The notes beneath the pieces are model-generated. The model was not told the origin of the DNA. It worked only from the letters and a program-made list of their open reading frames with translations, and did no database searches. DNA of 64,000 nt from Enoplolaimus lenunculus. Lineage: Eukaryota; Nematoda; Enoplea; Enoplida; Thoracostomopsidae. The DNA lies in the NCBI GenBank assembly GCA_030248215.1, contig JASANG010001702.1, positions 1 through 64,000 of the forward strand, written 5' to 3'. Position numbers and translations under genes: made by a program. Shown one piece after another: positions 23,252-35,472 of this stretch. Position 1 is the stretch's first letter. Each line of letters starts with the position of its first letter.

Positions 23252-24007
23252 CTCTTAGGCTAAGTGAAGTCAACCTGGTTACGCTGCAGTGACTGCTGTT
23301 TACCCGGGCCCTCGTGATTTCCCCTGTATCCTAATGGGGGCTAGCTAGACAAATTTGTCGATCATAAGCTAAAAGTTACCGAGGGTAGGCGGCCACTAAA
23401 CTTTTAGACTTATATAAGCCGGTTCAACTATTGGTAGTAAAATAATTGGACAAAATTTATTATTTGTAGTTTATGGAATGCCGGTTTCAATGGTTGCAGT
23501 TCTAGAACTTGTTATACTTATACTTATCAGTTTCTTTACAGCATTTAAACTTGAAAAATTTTATGGGAACAGAACCATGGATATATTTTAATCGGAGGCA
23601 TACCGAAGTGGCGGCCGAAAAATAGTCTGAGCTTAAACTAATTTATGTTAAGTATGATCAGTGCCAAGTTTAAAAACGGTTATCGATTTGCCTGTTTTGT
23701 CGTAAGACCAAACCAGTGCTTTACACGTTTTGTTTTTACCCGCCCTATTCCCATTTCAATTTTTCGGTACGCTGACGGCGTCTGACATCAAGTGTATATA
23801 GCGCAACCCTAATGCGTTCACACTGATTATAGTCATTTCAAAATATTAATTAAATATTACCGACAATGTATTTCTATGTGGGTGGACATCAAAAACCTGT
23901 GGTGTATCGAACAATAAGAACGATTTAAAAAGCTAAAATATCTACATCTTGGTTCAATTTTTATATGCAATGAGAGTTATATTTTTTGTTTGCTCAGTTT
24001 GTGAGAG

Positions 24008-24201
24008 TTGACCATTTAAAGGTCAGGACCGGAACGTTTATTCTAGTTGACTGCAATAGAGTAAGTTTTAGGCTTTAGATTAATTTTTGCATAGTATTAG
24101 GCTTAATGTTTATTCTAACGCTTACGCTTAGGCTTAGGCTTAGGCTTAGGAATATGTTTATATTAAACTGTTACAGCCCTGCCAGAAAAAATATTAACCG
24201 A
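24008..24201 (-). mobile_element. Family A MITE with TTAGGC array
   Basis: The left end TTGACCATTTAAAGGTCAGG runs into ACCGGAACG. Inverted partners lie at GTTACAGCCCTG (24170-24181) and, more weakly, AACC near 24199. The array GCTTACGCTTAGGCTTAGGC (24119-24150) is in the TTAGGC orientation. The outer ends have drifted and no target duplication is visible, so this copy is older than the one at 22332. Confidence 0.7.
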
Positions 24202-26705
24202 AGTACAGGAACATTCCAAACAGTTTAAAATTTATTTATAATGAGGAACAGATTTGTCTAATGGCAAAGTTTGTTCACTGTTCACTACAAACCGTTGATA
24301 AGAATAACATAAATGCCAAATGCTACGCTAAACTCAAAGGAACTTTTTCGCTGCCAACTTAGTGAGAGGGCACTATTTCTTAAAGCTATAAATTCGCAGA
24401 AATTGACAACAGAGTTTTAATACGTCAAACTAAAATTCCAACATAACAAAATTATAAAATTAAGCTTATAATTATTTCGCTTTAACGTCAGTCCAATATC
24501 TTGTGGCAGAGCAAGCCCCAACTGTGCTATTGTGTAAGTTGAATTTTTCAGACAGCAAATTAAACTGAAATATTTCGGCTTGCAGCCTCTCTGTTGGAGG
24601 TGCATTGTCAAAGAATATAAAATTGTTCAAAAAACATCGATGAATTAATTATGCTTTATATACTAAAACGTAATGTTGTGACACATACCATATGGTTGAA
24701 AAGTTTACTTTAAGAGTGATCATATTATGTCAAAATTTGTGATCGCAAACACAATTTTCTAAAATTTTCAAATATTCTGTATTTTTATGGCTGCTCTGCA
24801 ATTTATTACATGACGGAAATAATCTAGTATCATAAAACTAAACTTGATTATCGAAGTGGCACTCTTTCAAATTATACCTAATGCGATGCAATTTTAAATT
24901 TTTCACGTGTTAATAAGCGAAACGCTGAATTCCATGAAAGAACAAACAAAATTCAAATAACTGAAATTTCTTGCTGCTCTAAGCAAGCGCCACACATCTG
25001 AACATCATAAATTTTTTGGTACTTATTAACTAAAACCACTAGCCGAGCAAGTTATTGCAAAAAACTTGCATGTGCAACATTCATCGGCAAGTCCGGTCAC
25101 AAGACAGCTTTGAAGTTCTCACAGCTTACGCGTGTGGATAGGGTTTAGATGTTTTAATATTTGTTTTTGCGTACTAAAAGACATTTTGATTGTCGTAATT
25201 TTTATTGATGTGTCTCCGAAATGAACATAGATTGCATCCCAGGTATGTTTTGGAGTGTACAGAAACACCACACGCCGAGACCAAATGTGTTCACCGATAT
25301 TCTTGAATGAGATGCGTTTACTGTCACCGCTCGACTATAAAATAGCATCACAAAACGAGCTCAAAGAAGTTCTCACGTCTGATGAAGATTTCGTACTGGT
25401 TACACGTGTTATAATCGTTAAACGCTGTGTTGTGTATTTGTTGCGACCAGGGCTAATTTTTTCGGGGAAATTAAATCGACCGGAAAAATGGATCTTTTCT
25501 AGAAACAAACAGAAAAACGGAAAAACCGAAAAACATATTTATATTATTCGTGTTTCAATATTAATGCAAAAAAATAAATAACAAAATTTGATTTTTGCAG
25601 CAACTGTATTATAATACCTGCATGGTACCTCTTAACTGAACACTTAAGAGAAATGCGGTTTTTTCATCTGTTTTACGCTATTAAATAAATTGATTTCATG
25701 ACTGTAAAGGAAACGTGCCGCAAACGAACGGGCAAATTACGTCAGACATACGTTGTCTTATAGGCAACGGTCAAACGTTTTAAAAGTTAGTATATATTAT
25801 TTTTAAGACTATGGATTTTGTTAAATTTAAATCTTTCCGTTGGGAATACACGCCGAGCGAAACGAATTCACTATACGCTGCCCAACAGGAACGTATACAA
25901 AAGTGGAGGTAAACGGAACGTATATGTTCCGTCTCAAAATTTCTGGAAACACAAAAACATCCCTTTCAACAATTTTTAGGATAGCATTATTGATTTTACA
26001 AGTAAAAAAACTATTCTCGCTCGTTATACTCGTTCGAAACACATAACATTTACCTGAGATAATGCTTTGCCGAAATGAAATTGTGGCTACATCCCTGCCG
26101 TTAAGTATATTTTTTGTCTTGCTATCTCTTATTTTTCACTCGCGTTTCGTTTTTGCAAACGAGCACCACAAAGCTTCCTTATATCCATGATTTTAGATTT
26201 GCTTGAATTCTCTCCAAAAAGCCCCCCTTCCAAGTACACATAGAATTGATTCCTGTGTAAAACAAAAACAATCTGCGTTTGCAATTGTGATAAACGAATT
26301 GTAATTTTTCTTCGCTAAAAACAACCGTTTGCATTTTCAACTTGAACACTAAAACCTTTTAAGCCCAGCTGGTTTTGTATGACCAGTAGTGCCGGTTGGA
26401 CAAAATCTATATAAACGGTTTGTCGTTTAAATTTAAAATCATTAATTTCATTCGGTGACATTCAATTTCAAAAATTTTTATTGATCCGATGCTATCGCCA
26501 GAGCAACGGACGCGCATTGAAGAGACAACGTTGCTTTCACCGACTTGCGCTGCCATGATACTTAGCTGATTTGTGTTAACCTTTTAAGTCGAGTTTTGCC
26601 CTAAAATGGTTCAATTTCGTGTTGTTCTGTCGATAAATACTGTCCAGTTTAATTTTAGTCCCTCTTTGGATGGAAACATTTTATGAAAATTTTGCGCGTA
26701 GAACC
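24202..26705. other. A+T-rich, mostly anonymous stretch
   Basis: No supportable gene was found. The frame at 25255-25581 plus (108 codons) ends in a Lys-rich tail and has no known motif. A near-palindrome CGGAACGTATATGTTCCG lies at 25915-25932, and TTCTCGCTCGTTATACTCG near 26015 belongs to the GCGAGCGAAGCGAGC-type motif also seen at 47487, 56513, 60909 and 62540. Confidence 0.4.
25052..25150. mobile_element. Family G MITE fragment
   Basis: GCAAAAAACTTGCATGTGCAA and, at the right, CGTGTGGATAGGGTTT resemble the ends and internal phrases of the longer copy at 28424-28722 (TTGCAGCTGCAAC, GTGAATAGGGCTT). Only part of the element is recognisable. Confidence 0.4.
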
Positions 26706-26709
26706 GGTC

Positions 26710-26865
26710 CCGTAATCAATGAGGGATGCAAAGGGCCTCAGCCCCCGCTCCCTGAAAAAATTTTGGCACCTTTACAAAATTTTAAACCTTGCTTGTAACT
26801 CACCGAAAATCCTTGTATGCCCCTCCTGAAATATTTTTGTCCCCCATGCAATTTCCTATCTGAGG
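26710..26865 (-). mobile_element. Family C hAT-like MITE
   Basis: In reverse orientation the diagnostic order of family C is present: CAGCCCCCGCTCCCTGAAA, AAATTTTGGCACC, AAACCTTGCTTGTAACTCA, CGAAAATCCTTGTATGCCCC and CCTGAAATATTTTTG. These match the reverse complement of the copies at 48499 and 49702. The ends are eroded. It has no coding capacity. Confidence 0.7.
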
Positions 26866-27395
26866 TCGCGGGTTCAAATGGCGGCTTGAAATTGAATACC
26901 AGCTCAAGTTAAAATATTCATGGCGAAAAGTTCTTAAAAAATTATATTAAATTGCGAAAACATTTCTACATCTAATGATTTGATTGCCAGGTATTAAGAT
27001 CGCGTTCTCTGACGAATTCGACTTCGAACTAAAGAATCTGCAGCTTTCAACGGAGACACTGAGAGCACATGCTGTTGGCCACAAATACTCCTTAATTTTT
27101 GGCCACCGCGAACATTTTACCGTCATTGAATTCATCGTTGAGAAATGGATCGCGCAAATTAATCCGATATCGTCTTTGTTGAAAAGCATACTTCAGTTGC
27201 GCCGTGCCACTCTTCGTTTGACTCTTTAAATACCTGATAACCGCTGTAACTTCACGCCTTTTCTTTGATTGGAAATATAAGTTGGTATTAGATGGCTGAG
27301 TCTTTAACCAGGCATCTCTCTCCTCGAGGGAAGTACCGTGAGCGAGGGGAAAGTCGCAATGGCCTCCGCAATCCATTTCTATTATTACGCAAAAG

Positions 27396-27601
27396 GGTCA
27401 ATGCTTAGAACGGAGCCGTAACAGTAGTATAATAATATAAACATATTTCTAAGCCTAGGTTTGAAGTTAAGCCTAACAAACAAGAGTGAGTTTACACCTA
27501 CGCCTAAGCCTAATATATAGCAAAAAATTAGTCTAAAGCTTTAGCTAACTTTATACTGCGGTCCCGCAGAAAAACGTTCCGCCATTGATCTTTGCATGGG
27601 T
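27396..27601 (+). mobile_element. Family A MITE with TTAGGC-like units and 8-bp target duplication
   Basis: The left end GGTCAATGCTTAGAACGGAG (then CCGTAAC) and the right end GTTCCGCCATTGATCTTTGC followed by ATGGGT are inverted counterparts of the 22332 copy. Flanks CGCAAAAG and CGCGAAAG match at 7 of 8 (boundary uncertain by one base). The internal CCTAAG units are degenerate (CTAAGCCTAGGTTTGAAG, TTAAGCCTAAC, CGCCTAAGCCTAAT). The shared tail GCAAAAAATTAGTCTAAAGC and CCGCAGAAAA(A)CGTTCCGCC confirm the family. It has no coding capacity. Confidence 0.8.
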
Positions 27602-27868
27602 CGCGAAAGACCCTACCGTGCCAAAAGATGGTTAACAATTTGCATTTTTTTCCTAACGACCAGTATTGTCGTCGTTTTTCAGAGCTCGCTGACTAGAAAC
27701 CCAATCTCTCGATACGCCATTAGTCATTTTAGCAGCAAAACGTCGCAACACAATGGCACACACGTTTACGGGATGGTTTTGTTGTCACGCTGCAGTAAAC
27801 GTAGAGTTTGCGAACGTCGGAATTTGCACTACAAAAGATACATCTATTTGGACTGGCAGGACAAAAGT

Positions 27869-28165
27869 AGTTGCAGCACGTATTTGCTTCCTTCCGACAT
27901 ATAAATGCACGCTGCTGCGATGCGTCAAGCGTACGGCACGAGGCGAACGAAATAAGGCGAGTGTGTACAAGACAACATCAATGTTTTGCTCGTTGAATGA
28001 CTGAAGAACGGCTGGACGCATAAAAGTGGTACAAGTGGGATGGGCTATTGAATACAGAACGAGTGCATACCACGCACAAGTTGGTTGAGTGCGACAGCAC
28101 GAGTTCTCCAACAACTGAGCAGCCCGAGTTCAACAGTCGCGCACACAGCACGACAGCGATCTGCG
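27869..28165 (-). mobile_element. Family H element, partial copy
   Basis: Read here as AGTTGCAGCACGTATTTGC, TTCCGACATATAAATGCACGC, GCTGCGATGCGTCAAG, GGCACGAGGCGAACG, then GAACGAGTGCATACC, GAGTGCGACAGCACGAG and CAGTCGCGCACACAGCACGA. The same blocks occur in the same order in the reverse complement of 34514-34828. The inverted partner of the left end is not clear here, so this copy is partial or worn. Confidence 0.6.
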
Positions 28166-28423
28166 AATAATGTCAGATAATGAGATTGTGTTGTTTTAGC
28201 TTAATTACAAAACCCATTTTTGAGTTTTCTTCTGCATAATAAAAACATAAAATATACAGATATAATCATTATTCTACTCTGAGCGTTCGTTGCTACAAAA
28301 TCACACCGCATTTTATACATTCGTCACCTGCAGTTCGAAAGAGACAATTGTTCCCCACAATTTGTTTTTCAGTAATTCATACCATTGCCGACCCATTTCA
28401 ATTGCTTATTCAGAACGATAATA

Positions 28424-28722
28424 AAGCCCCATTCGCGGGTGAAACTTTTTGCAGCGAGAACTCGCAGCTGCAACTTGCACGAAATACTTGCAGCTGCAAC
28501 TATTTTCAAAGGAACATTCCGATTGACCAATCAAACTGCAGGTGCAACAAATTCAAGAACTTGCAACTGCGCTCACAGGTGCGAATTAAATAAAGTAGCA
28601 TAAAGTCCAATGAATAATTTGCAGCTACAACAACTTCAAAGCTGTTTTGTGACCAAACTAGCGCGTGCGAGATGCACGTGCAAGTTTTTTCTACAAAAAC
28701 ATGCACTTGTGAATAGGGCTTG
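28424..28722. mobile_element. Family G MITE with inverted ends
   Basis: The left end AAAGCCCCATTCGCGGGTGA is mirrored by the right end CTTGTGAATAGGGCTT; each is followed inward by an ACTTTTTGCAG- or GTTTTTGTAG-like block. The interior repeats TTGCAGCTGCAACT and related pyrimidine/purine words, also in both orientations. It has no coding capacity. The short overlapping frames on both strands are by-products. Confidence 0.65.
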
Positions 28723-28894
28723 CAGCTATTACAATATAGAAACATCAAATAAATTTTTGCTCCGTATTAGAAGTTTAAACCATTACTTGCTAACTAAGTT
28801 TTTGCAAAGTGTCATGTAACAATCAAATATAATGTTGGCGACAACAGAAGCGCTGACGCTTACCATGAGGACCCGCCAGCCATAGACCCCTCAA

Positions 28895-29030
28895 ACAACG
28901 ATCAAAACAGATATTGATTGCTGAGATCTGGTATCAAAATTGTGTTCGGCTGCTCGTTCGCTTTGTACGGCAGCCATTTTCATACATTTTGCGCGTTCTT
29001 CCCGTTCGTAAATTTCTGGATCCGCCAATG
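28895..29030 (-). mobile_element. Family B2 hAT-like terminus
   Basis: AAATTTCTGGATCCGCCAATG at the right is the inverted form of CATTGGCGGATCCAGAAATT. Inside lie CTCGTTCGCTTTGTACGGCAG and TTTTGCGCGTTCTTCCCG, which resemble TCGGTCGTTTGGCACGC in the 29429 copy. The left end is not clear. Confidence 0.5.
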
Positions 29031-29428
29031 AGCAGAAAAAACCACATCTCAAAACGTTGGAAATCAAAACATTACATGAGAATTTCTTATACAGATGTGT
29101 TTCCTGAAACACTTTTGATATGTGTTAACATCGCATGCAACTGAATAATCATGCAAAGGAGCAAATCTAAAGTGAACCCAAAAGAAGACAGTTCAGGTTC
29201 CATAAATACTGATTTAATAGAAAATTTTTTAATTGCTGTCTATTATGGCAAAATCATCAGGGTCAAATTTATTCGTCGTGATTTAAGTAAACAAATTCAC
29301 TCACATTCGAAACTTCTGTTCATTTAATGCTTGTACAAATGCTAATTGCTATACTTATTCTCGGACGTTATAAAGCTTTACGTTTGCGTAACTTACAGGT
29401 TTCATCAAAATATTGGTCGCAAATGTAC

Positions 29429-29638
29429 CAGGGAGGATTCAGAGTGAAATTAGGCAGGACGACCCTTCCGTCAGAAATTATTTTTATGTTAAAACGCTAT
29501 GGCAGCTTTCTGCTTTGCAAATTTTAGCTCTTGCGCAACGCAAATCGCGTTTGGTTTGTCGGTCGTTTGGCACGCATAATATTTTTTCGCAGCATATCAA
29601 CCGCACGCCCCCGTCAGATATTTCTGGATCCGCCACTA
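29429..29638 (-). mobile_element. Family B2 hAT-like MITE
   Basis: The left end CAGGGAGGATTCAGAGTGAA, followed by CCGTCAGAAATTATTTT, pairs with the right end CCGTCAGATATTTCTGGATC ending CGCCACTA. The element is about 210 bp, without a clear target duplication and without coding capacity. Similar termini occur at 15459, 29030 and 54619. Confidence 0.65.
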
Positions 29639-30484
29639 AAACAAGTTGCTGCAGAAGCCAAGTGTTTATGGATTAATTGCCCTATAACTGTGCCAGATGG
29701 GTTTCTTGTGAAGATACTGTTTACCAGAGTACCAGATAATGACCAACATTAGGTTCAAGCCAAATTTATGGTTTTTTCTTTGTGAATAAATTTTTTCCGT
29801 TGTGCGGCTTTAGTTTTATACGACATAGTACGGTTCGGTGGGGTGCGCATTAGGCAAACGTTTAAGTATTAATATTGTATTCCAACGGTGAAGTATGTGT
29901 TCAAATGATCATATTTAATGCTACGTTTATAAAATAATTAAAAAAACTAATACAGCAATGGGAAGCATCGAGTGGTAAATATTTTCCGATTGTTTAGTTT
30001 TCATTACTTTTCTGACGGTCTTAGCATCAGCTTAAAAATTATTGAATCAGTAGTCACTGTATTTGATTGTTTATTCGTGTGACACAAAATCACATTTACT
30101 TAATTCAATGGATATGCCGCCGACTGAATTTAAAATGGTAACAAAGCGAAATGCGGTTATACCAGGCTTACGAGTTATTGTTCAAAAATTTGCATTTTTA
30201 GATATACTCAACACAACTGTTTAAGCTTTACATAGATAATTTAGGTGTAACCGGATGTCTGCCTCCGCTTACGGTAAAAATCTTGTCCATATCCGACTCA
30301 GTAACCGTTAAAGAAGTGCCAATAATTCTGTTACATTTGAGCTCAAGGTTAGTTATAATGTAAAAATAACGAATTTTATCAGTAATTTCAAAATTTTTTA
30401 TTCATCTGCTATTTTTTAAATTTTAAAAGCCAAGCGAATATTTGCACGCATCAATTGTATTGCAGAATAATAAATCCTTGAAAC

Positions 30485-30566
30485 TTTGGCCTAAGCAATG
30501 TTATGGCTTAGGCTTGAAACTAAAGCTTGAGCCTAAATTCGCGAAGGGAGAGTGGACAAGAGCCAA
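30485..30566. repeat. TTAGGC-like remnant of family A
   Basis: GGCTTAGGCTTGAAACTAAA and GCTTGAGCCTAAATTC are followed by GTGGACAAGAGCC. The last phrase matches GTATACAAGAGCC at the right end of 52424-52614 and the family's ...GGCC end. It is strongly diverged. Confidence 0.5.
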
Positions 30567-32888
30567 ACTCAATGTTAATTTTACTTAACGCGAGGGGCTG
30601 CTGAAAAAATGTGAATATTTACGTAGGTTTCCAACAACTGGTTTTGAACAAATTATTTGTTGAAGTTTTCACGTGAAAATACAGCATTTTTAAACATTTT
30701 TTTAATCCACTTATAGTCGGTGGTTTGTGCTTATTTGGACAACAACTTATTCCGCCGTCAAGAATCAGTTAACTTTCTGTGGTGATCACGAAAAGTATAC
30801 GCAAGAGTTTTACAAGCGAGTGAATATTTTTTGACGTGAATAACCCAGCATGCTAGTTAATACCTGTTAAAGACGTTTTTGTTTCTTCTGAAATTTAGGA
30901 AGCACAGGCATTCCTGCTAGCTCCTTCATCAAAAAATTAATTCTTGTCATTTTTTACAGTTTGCCGAATGAGATGTGGACCGAGTGAAAGTACGCGCTGT
31001 GAATTAAAGCTTGATATAATTGTTGAACCATTGAAGTCACGGACGAATCTACGACAATTTGTCGTCTTATAGCTTATTATCGCCCTGCAGTAACCTAGCC
31101 TGAGCCAAGTGTAACCATAGTGCTAAGCATGATCCGAAGCTTAGGCTTGATTTGTGGGCGACGAATTGTCGAGTCGATAAGATATCACAAGTTGTCGGTC
31201 AACTAATTTTCGGGTGGCGGCTCTTGTCGTAATACAATATCGGACGATAATACTAATGCTATAACCAATTGTCTAATTTTAACTTGTGTTAAATGATTTA
31301 ATTTGAAGTAAAAGTTAGAAAATTTCCAAAACCGTCTCATGAATTGCAATATTTCACAATGGCATATGTACCAGTCCTAGCATAATTTACCAGCTTGCAT
31401 ATCGTGAAGCGCATATATATACAAGCACAATATCCCTTGTTCTTATACTCTGGCATTTTATGACATAGAACATGATCTATCAACTGATAAGCTAAACATA
31501 ACTTTGAAACCCACTTAAAATTTGACATGCCGCAAAGATCTAAAATTTATTTTAAATTGCGAAACGTCTAGAGATTGTATATGGTTTAGTACTCGTTATT
31601 TGGTAGAATTTAACAACTGACCTGCATTAAAGATACTTAGTAGATGTTCAAGACTGTTAGAGGGGGCATGGAACATTTCCGTATCAAAGTAATTGTTTTA
31701 ATGCAGGTGAAACATTTTCTGCTCTTGTGGGTTATTCGTAGAAAAAAGTGCACCCCGTAGTTGGGGCTTGTTTAACATAACAGTGACTATATGTATATTT
31801 GTACACAAATTGCTCAGATTTTGACTCATCTAAATCAAGCCATATTCTTGGATATGAACACGTAACAATTTATGCATGTCAAAATAATGCGCTACTTTAA
31901 ACACTTTTCGCATTTCAATCAGCATCTTTCAAAACGCTTTTTTGCAAGTGATCAAAAATACTCTGAAATGAGAAGACGACACCGCTAAATGCTAACAGAA
32001 GTTTAGATGATTATTTTGAGCAATATCTGGTTGTAAAACTATAGCTTTCTAAAGTAGTACTTTGCAAGACATTAGTGAAGCTAAGTTCCAATATTCTCCA
32101 TTGCACGATGATGCATATAACTTATACCCGCTGGTATTTCCTCTTCAAATTAATGTTAAACCCTGTCATAAATTGAAATAAATACTTATTCCCATTCAAT
32201 ATATAATTTCTAACATTTAATAGGATATAGATGCGGCAAGAATTAATTTCAAACAGTCATATCATAAGATATTTAAACGCTATGTATAAAGTGACACTTA
32301 ACTGTTAGGCAATAAAAAACAACAACCATTTTAACATATAGGAACACATGTGAACTCGGCAATTGATTTTGCGTTAGCAAAAACTGCCTGGCTGTGGCAA
32401 AAGATTTTGCGACGTTCAAAACAACGATTTACGAAGAAGCAATATAGACAAGCGGGTAGCTTGGATTTTCAAATGAGAGTGGCGTGGGCTATCTGGAGTT
32501 AAAACTAAGGATGAGCTTTGAAACGTTTACCAGTGATGCTACAAGAAACTTGACAAAATATTAAAATTGATGAATTCTAATGAAAAATGAAATTTTGCTT
32601 TCACAAATACAGCGTGAGCCCAAGTTGAACCATAATTTCAGCGTAGATAACCGTTTAATTGCCAAAATTGTCATAACGTTGGTCAAAACAAGTAGACGGA
32701 TTTTATAGTAAAAACTATCGAACTCAGCAAACTTTTGATTTTAAAGTTAAAATTTGAAAATGTTCAAATTGAAGTTCCATACCCTTTTGATACTAAAAAA
32801 TCAACCCAATTTTGCAAAACGGTTACGTCTAAGCGTACATCTTAAATGACCAAAATTTTTCATCACTCGATACGCTCGATTGCAAAAA

Positions 32889-32924
32889 ACTCCCGCCCGA
32901 ACCAAAATCTTGCTACGCCTCTGA
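32889..32924 (-). mobile_element. Family D hAT-like terminus
   Basis: CCAAAATCTTGCTACGCCTCTG is the inverted form of CAGAGGCGTAGCAAGATTTT, the standard family D end. The partner end is uncertain; GAGTGGCGTGGGCTATCTGG near 32477 is a weak candidate. Confidence 0.45.
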
Positions 32925-33190
32925 CTGACCGGACTTAATCTTAACGGCGTTCACTACTTTCCGCCATGGCACATCATACCACCAAGTCGACCCCACGGCG
33001 CCAACGCGGGGCACCCAGTTCACGCTTTTATCGAAACATGACCGTCACGAATTGTACCCTAAGGAACACTCAAATGCGCTTGTTGTTTTGGAGCTGTGCA
33101 TACACTACAGCGTAACCATATTCAAATCATGATAGTGTTTGTGTTCTGCTTGTTGCAAAATGTTTTCTACATGTTTCTCTCACTGTTGCA

Positions 33191-33245
33191 TCTATATAAT
33201 TAAAACTGGAACGCCCTAAATACGTATATTGAACAGTGCTTCAGC
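33191..33245 (+). mobile_element. Helitron-like 5' end
   Basis: TCTATATAATTAAAACTGGA at 33191, preceded by A, continues into ACGCCCTAAATACGTATATTG. It shares about 30 of its first 40 bases with the end at 18847. No 3' terminus was located. Confidence 0.6.
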
Positions 33246-33533
33246 AGATTATATATACATTGCAAATTTATTAACTGTCATAATTTCAGTTATAACGTAA
33301 ATTCGTATCATCCGCACCATTCCCTGCTCTAGGAATCATGACGTTTATTAGATTTTGCCTGAAAAGAAACAAAGGTACGCATGTGTGAAAAAGCAAAAAT
33401 TTTTAATAACCAGTTGAAAATAATTTTCTTGTGTGCGTGTTTCAGTTTGGTTTAGCCGCTATTTGCAAATATTAATCAACTATGTTTCAAACATAAGTCG
33501 TAATTGCGTAAATTACATCGTGATTTCTGTAGT

Positions 33534-33748
33534 TAGGGCTATATTCTCAAATACGTGTTAGCACCTATTACTAATTAGCGATAGATTTTCAAACTGACCA
33601 AATCCTGCAGTTGCTGATCTCAAAAGCACACAATTGTGACCAATCAAATGCGAAAATGTAGCTGAATTTCAAACAGCAACGTGCACTGGTTAGAAAGATA
33701 CAAGAGTTCATCACAACATGGTGAAAAGCGCTACACACATTTGAACGA
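33534..33748. mobile_element. Family F MITE
   Basis: The left end GGGCTATATTCTCAAATACG, then GTTAGCACCTATTACTAATT, mirrors the right end CTACACACATTTGAACGAG. Internal phrases CTGCAGTTGCTGATCTCAAA, GCTGAATTTCAAAC and GTGCACTGGTTAGAAAG match the copy at 34030. It has no coding capacity. Confidence 0.7.
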
Positions 33749-34029
33749 GATTAGATTTGAACACTTCTATTAGGTACTGTTTGCTTTTCATTTTATTCAT
33801 TTGTTGTAACAGTTGTAAAGACTTACGTCGCTTACATTAATTTGATAATTAAAAATAAATCATAAGCTTTGTATTATAAATAAATCTGATATTATACAGA
33901 TGAGCATAAACATTCCAAACTAGATTAATCTTTAGTGATTATACAGAAATTATTAGTAGATAAAGTCTATGTCAATTTTGGGCCATTTTCAATTATTGCC
34001 TTTATGACCTATTCTGCTATTGAAACCTG

Positions 34030-34246
34030 GGCCCATATTCTCGAAAGCGTACAGAACCTATCATCAGTTGGCGATAGGTTTCCAAACAAAACGAACTTCT
34101 GCAATTGCAGATCTCAAAATTTGTGTAGATGTAGGGCAATTAAAAGCGAACTGTGTGCTGAATTTCGAACCTCACCATGCGCTGGTTCCAAAGTTACCGG
34201 ACCTATCACCAACTATAGGTGCTGCACACATTTGAGAATACGGATT
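34030..34246. mobile_element. Family F MITE, best copy
   Basis: The left end CCATATTCTCGAAAGCGTAC is paired with the right end CTGCACACATTTGAGAATACGG. Just inside the termini, ACCTATCATCAGTTGGCGATAGG on the left and ACCTATCACCAACTATAGGT on the right each form their own small inverted repeat, so the arms are structured. The interior reads CTGCAATTGCAGATCTCAAA, AATTTGTGTAGATG and GCTGAATTTCGAAC. Frames crossing it (33935-34267) are not genes. Confidence 0.75.
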
Positions 34247-34513
34247 CTGGTGTATTTGGCTAATTAAATTGCATATTAAATTTTGTACCACGGCTCATAT
34301 AGTTAAGAGCTGCGCTAAGGGTTTAAAGTAAAGCTTTTACCCCTCTGGTGATTTCTAGTATGCTCAAAGGGTCAAGTTATGCAATGGAGCCGAGCTGAAG
34401 TTTGTTCGCAGGAACTTTTAGCAACCCTTGGCCCCATCTGCTACGGGCCGGTGCTAGTTACCCAGTTTGTTTAAAAACCAAAGATTGTTGGTTCTGGAGC
34501 CGTGGCGCAAGTC

Positions 34514-34828
34514 AGTTGTAGCACGGCATATCGTGCACCCGATATACAAACGCACGCTACTGAGCTTGCTTCAAGCAGCGGTGCACTCGTACATTGCTAT
34601 CATGCTGTGCACGCGACTCAAGAACTCACGCAGTGCACTCAAGCAGACTCGTGCTATCGCACTCGTTCCACACGTGTGAATGCACTCATTTTTTATTCAG
34701 TTGCACAGCAAGACAGCGATGCTTTCGCACACGCATTTGCCTCACTTCCTTCGGCTCGTGCCGGACAATTAACGCATAGCAGCAGCTTGCGTTCATATCT
34801 CGGAAGAACGCAAAGCCGTGCTACGACT
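34514..34828 (+). mobile_element. Family H element with inverted ends of about 50 bp
   Basis: The left arm runs AGTTGTAGCACGGCATATCG, CCGATATACAAACGCACGCT, ACTG. The reverse complement of the right arm (ending 34828) runs AGTCGTAGCACGGCTTTGCG, CCGAGATATGAACGCAAGCT, GCTG. The match is clear through about 50 bases with scattered differences. The interior is rich in CTCGTGC, GCACTC and CACGCGAC words. No target duplication was found. The frames of 112 and 70 codons crossing it have no known motif and are probably incidental. A second, partial copy lies at 27869-28165. Confidence 0.7.
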
Positions 34829-35472
34829 AGTACATGTTAGTGTTGTTTTAAAATTACATACCGGGTTGTGCAGCTATTGCTATTACATTTGAAAACTATT
34901 TTTTATGATTCCACCAGCTGAGCTAAAAAAAGTTGAAAGATTGGTAAGTATACTTACGCAACCGGCAATTTATTGAAATTTTCCTTTCATTAGGAACAGT
35001 TTTACGCCTCTAAATTAAATTTTTGTCAAATAACGTTATTTTGCTCAACCTAGAAGAAAAATTAATTGGAATGAAGATTAACGCAGGTAAAGCAGTTTTT
35101 TGCAAGATTATACAGGCGGGAAAAGGATAAATATCCGTGGGTAAAGCGTGGACCGGGTAGAAAATGTATTCCCGCTTATATCGGACTGATTGGCGATTTT
35201 TATTGCAACAATGTCGTTTCATTTGGGTAGCAAACGTTAGTATATTGAACTGTATAGTTCCGTTTTCTCTCCAGTCTATTATGTTTCATGCTTTAAAACA
35301 AAATGTTTATTTTAAATGCAATTGAATATTGGCCACATGACGTCAATATTTCAATCATAAAATGAACCCAATTTCAGCGTTTTATCATACTTTTTCAAAT
35401 AAAAATTTGTGCTGAATTTTGATGCAAAACCCCTATTTTTACTTGAAGAAGAAAATACTTTTTAGATTTCGG

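Larger units (their letters stand above)
29640..33190. other. A+T-rich, gene-free stretch
   Basis: No supportable gene was found. Apart from a family A remnant (30485) and a family D terminus (32905) I see no further structure. Confidence 0.4.

Noticed and set aside
26860-26890. A possible tRNA or tRNA-derived SINE around GCGGGTTCAAATGG
   Set aside because: The decamer only partly fits a B box, no A box lies upstream, and the sequence borders a family C MITE.
34495-34840. A tRNA-derived SINE, because GCCGTGGCGCAAGTCAG looks like the start of a tRNA
   Set aside because: No B box of the GGTTCGANNCC type follows, there is no A-rich tail, and the arms form a long inverted repeat, so a TIR element fits better.
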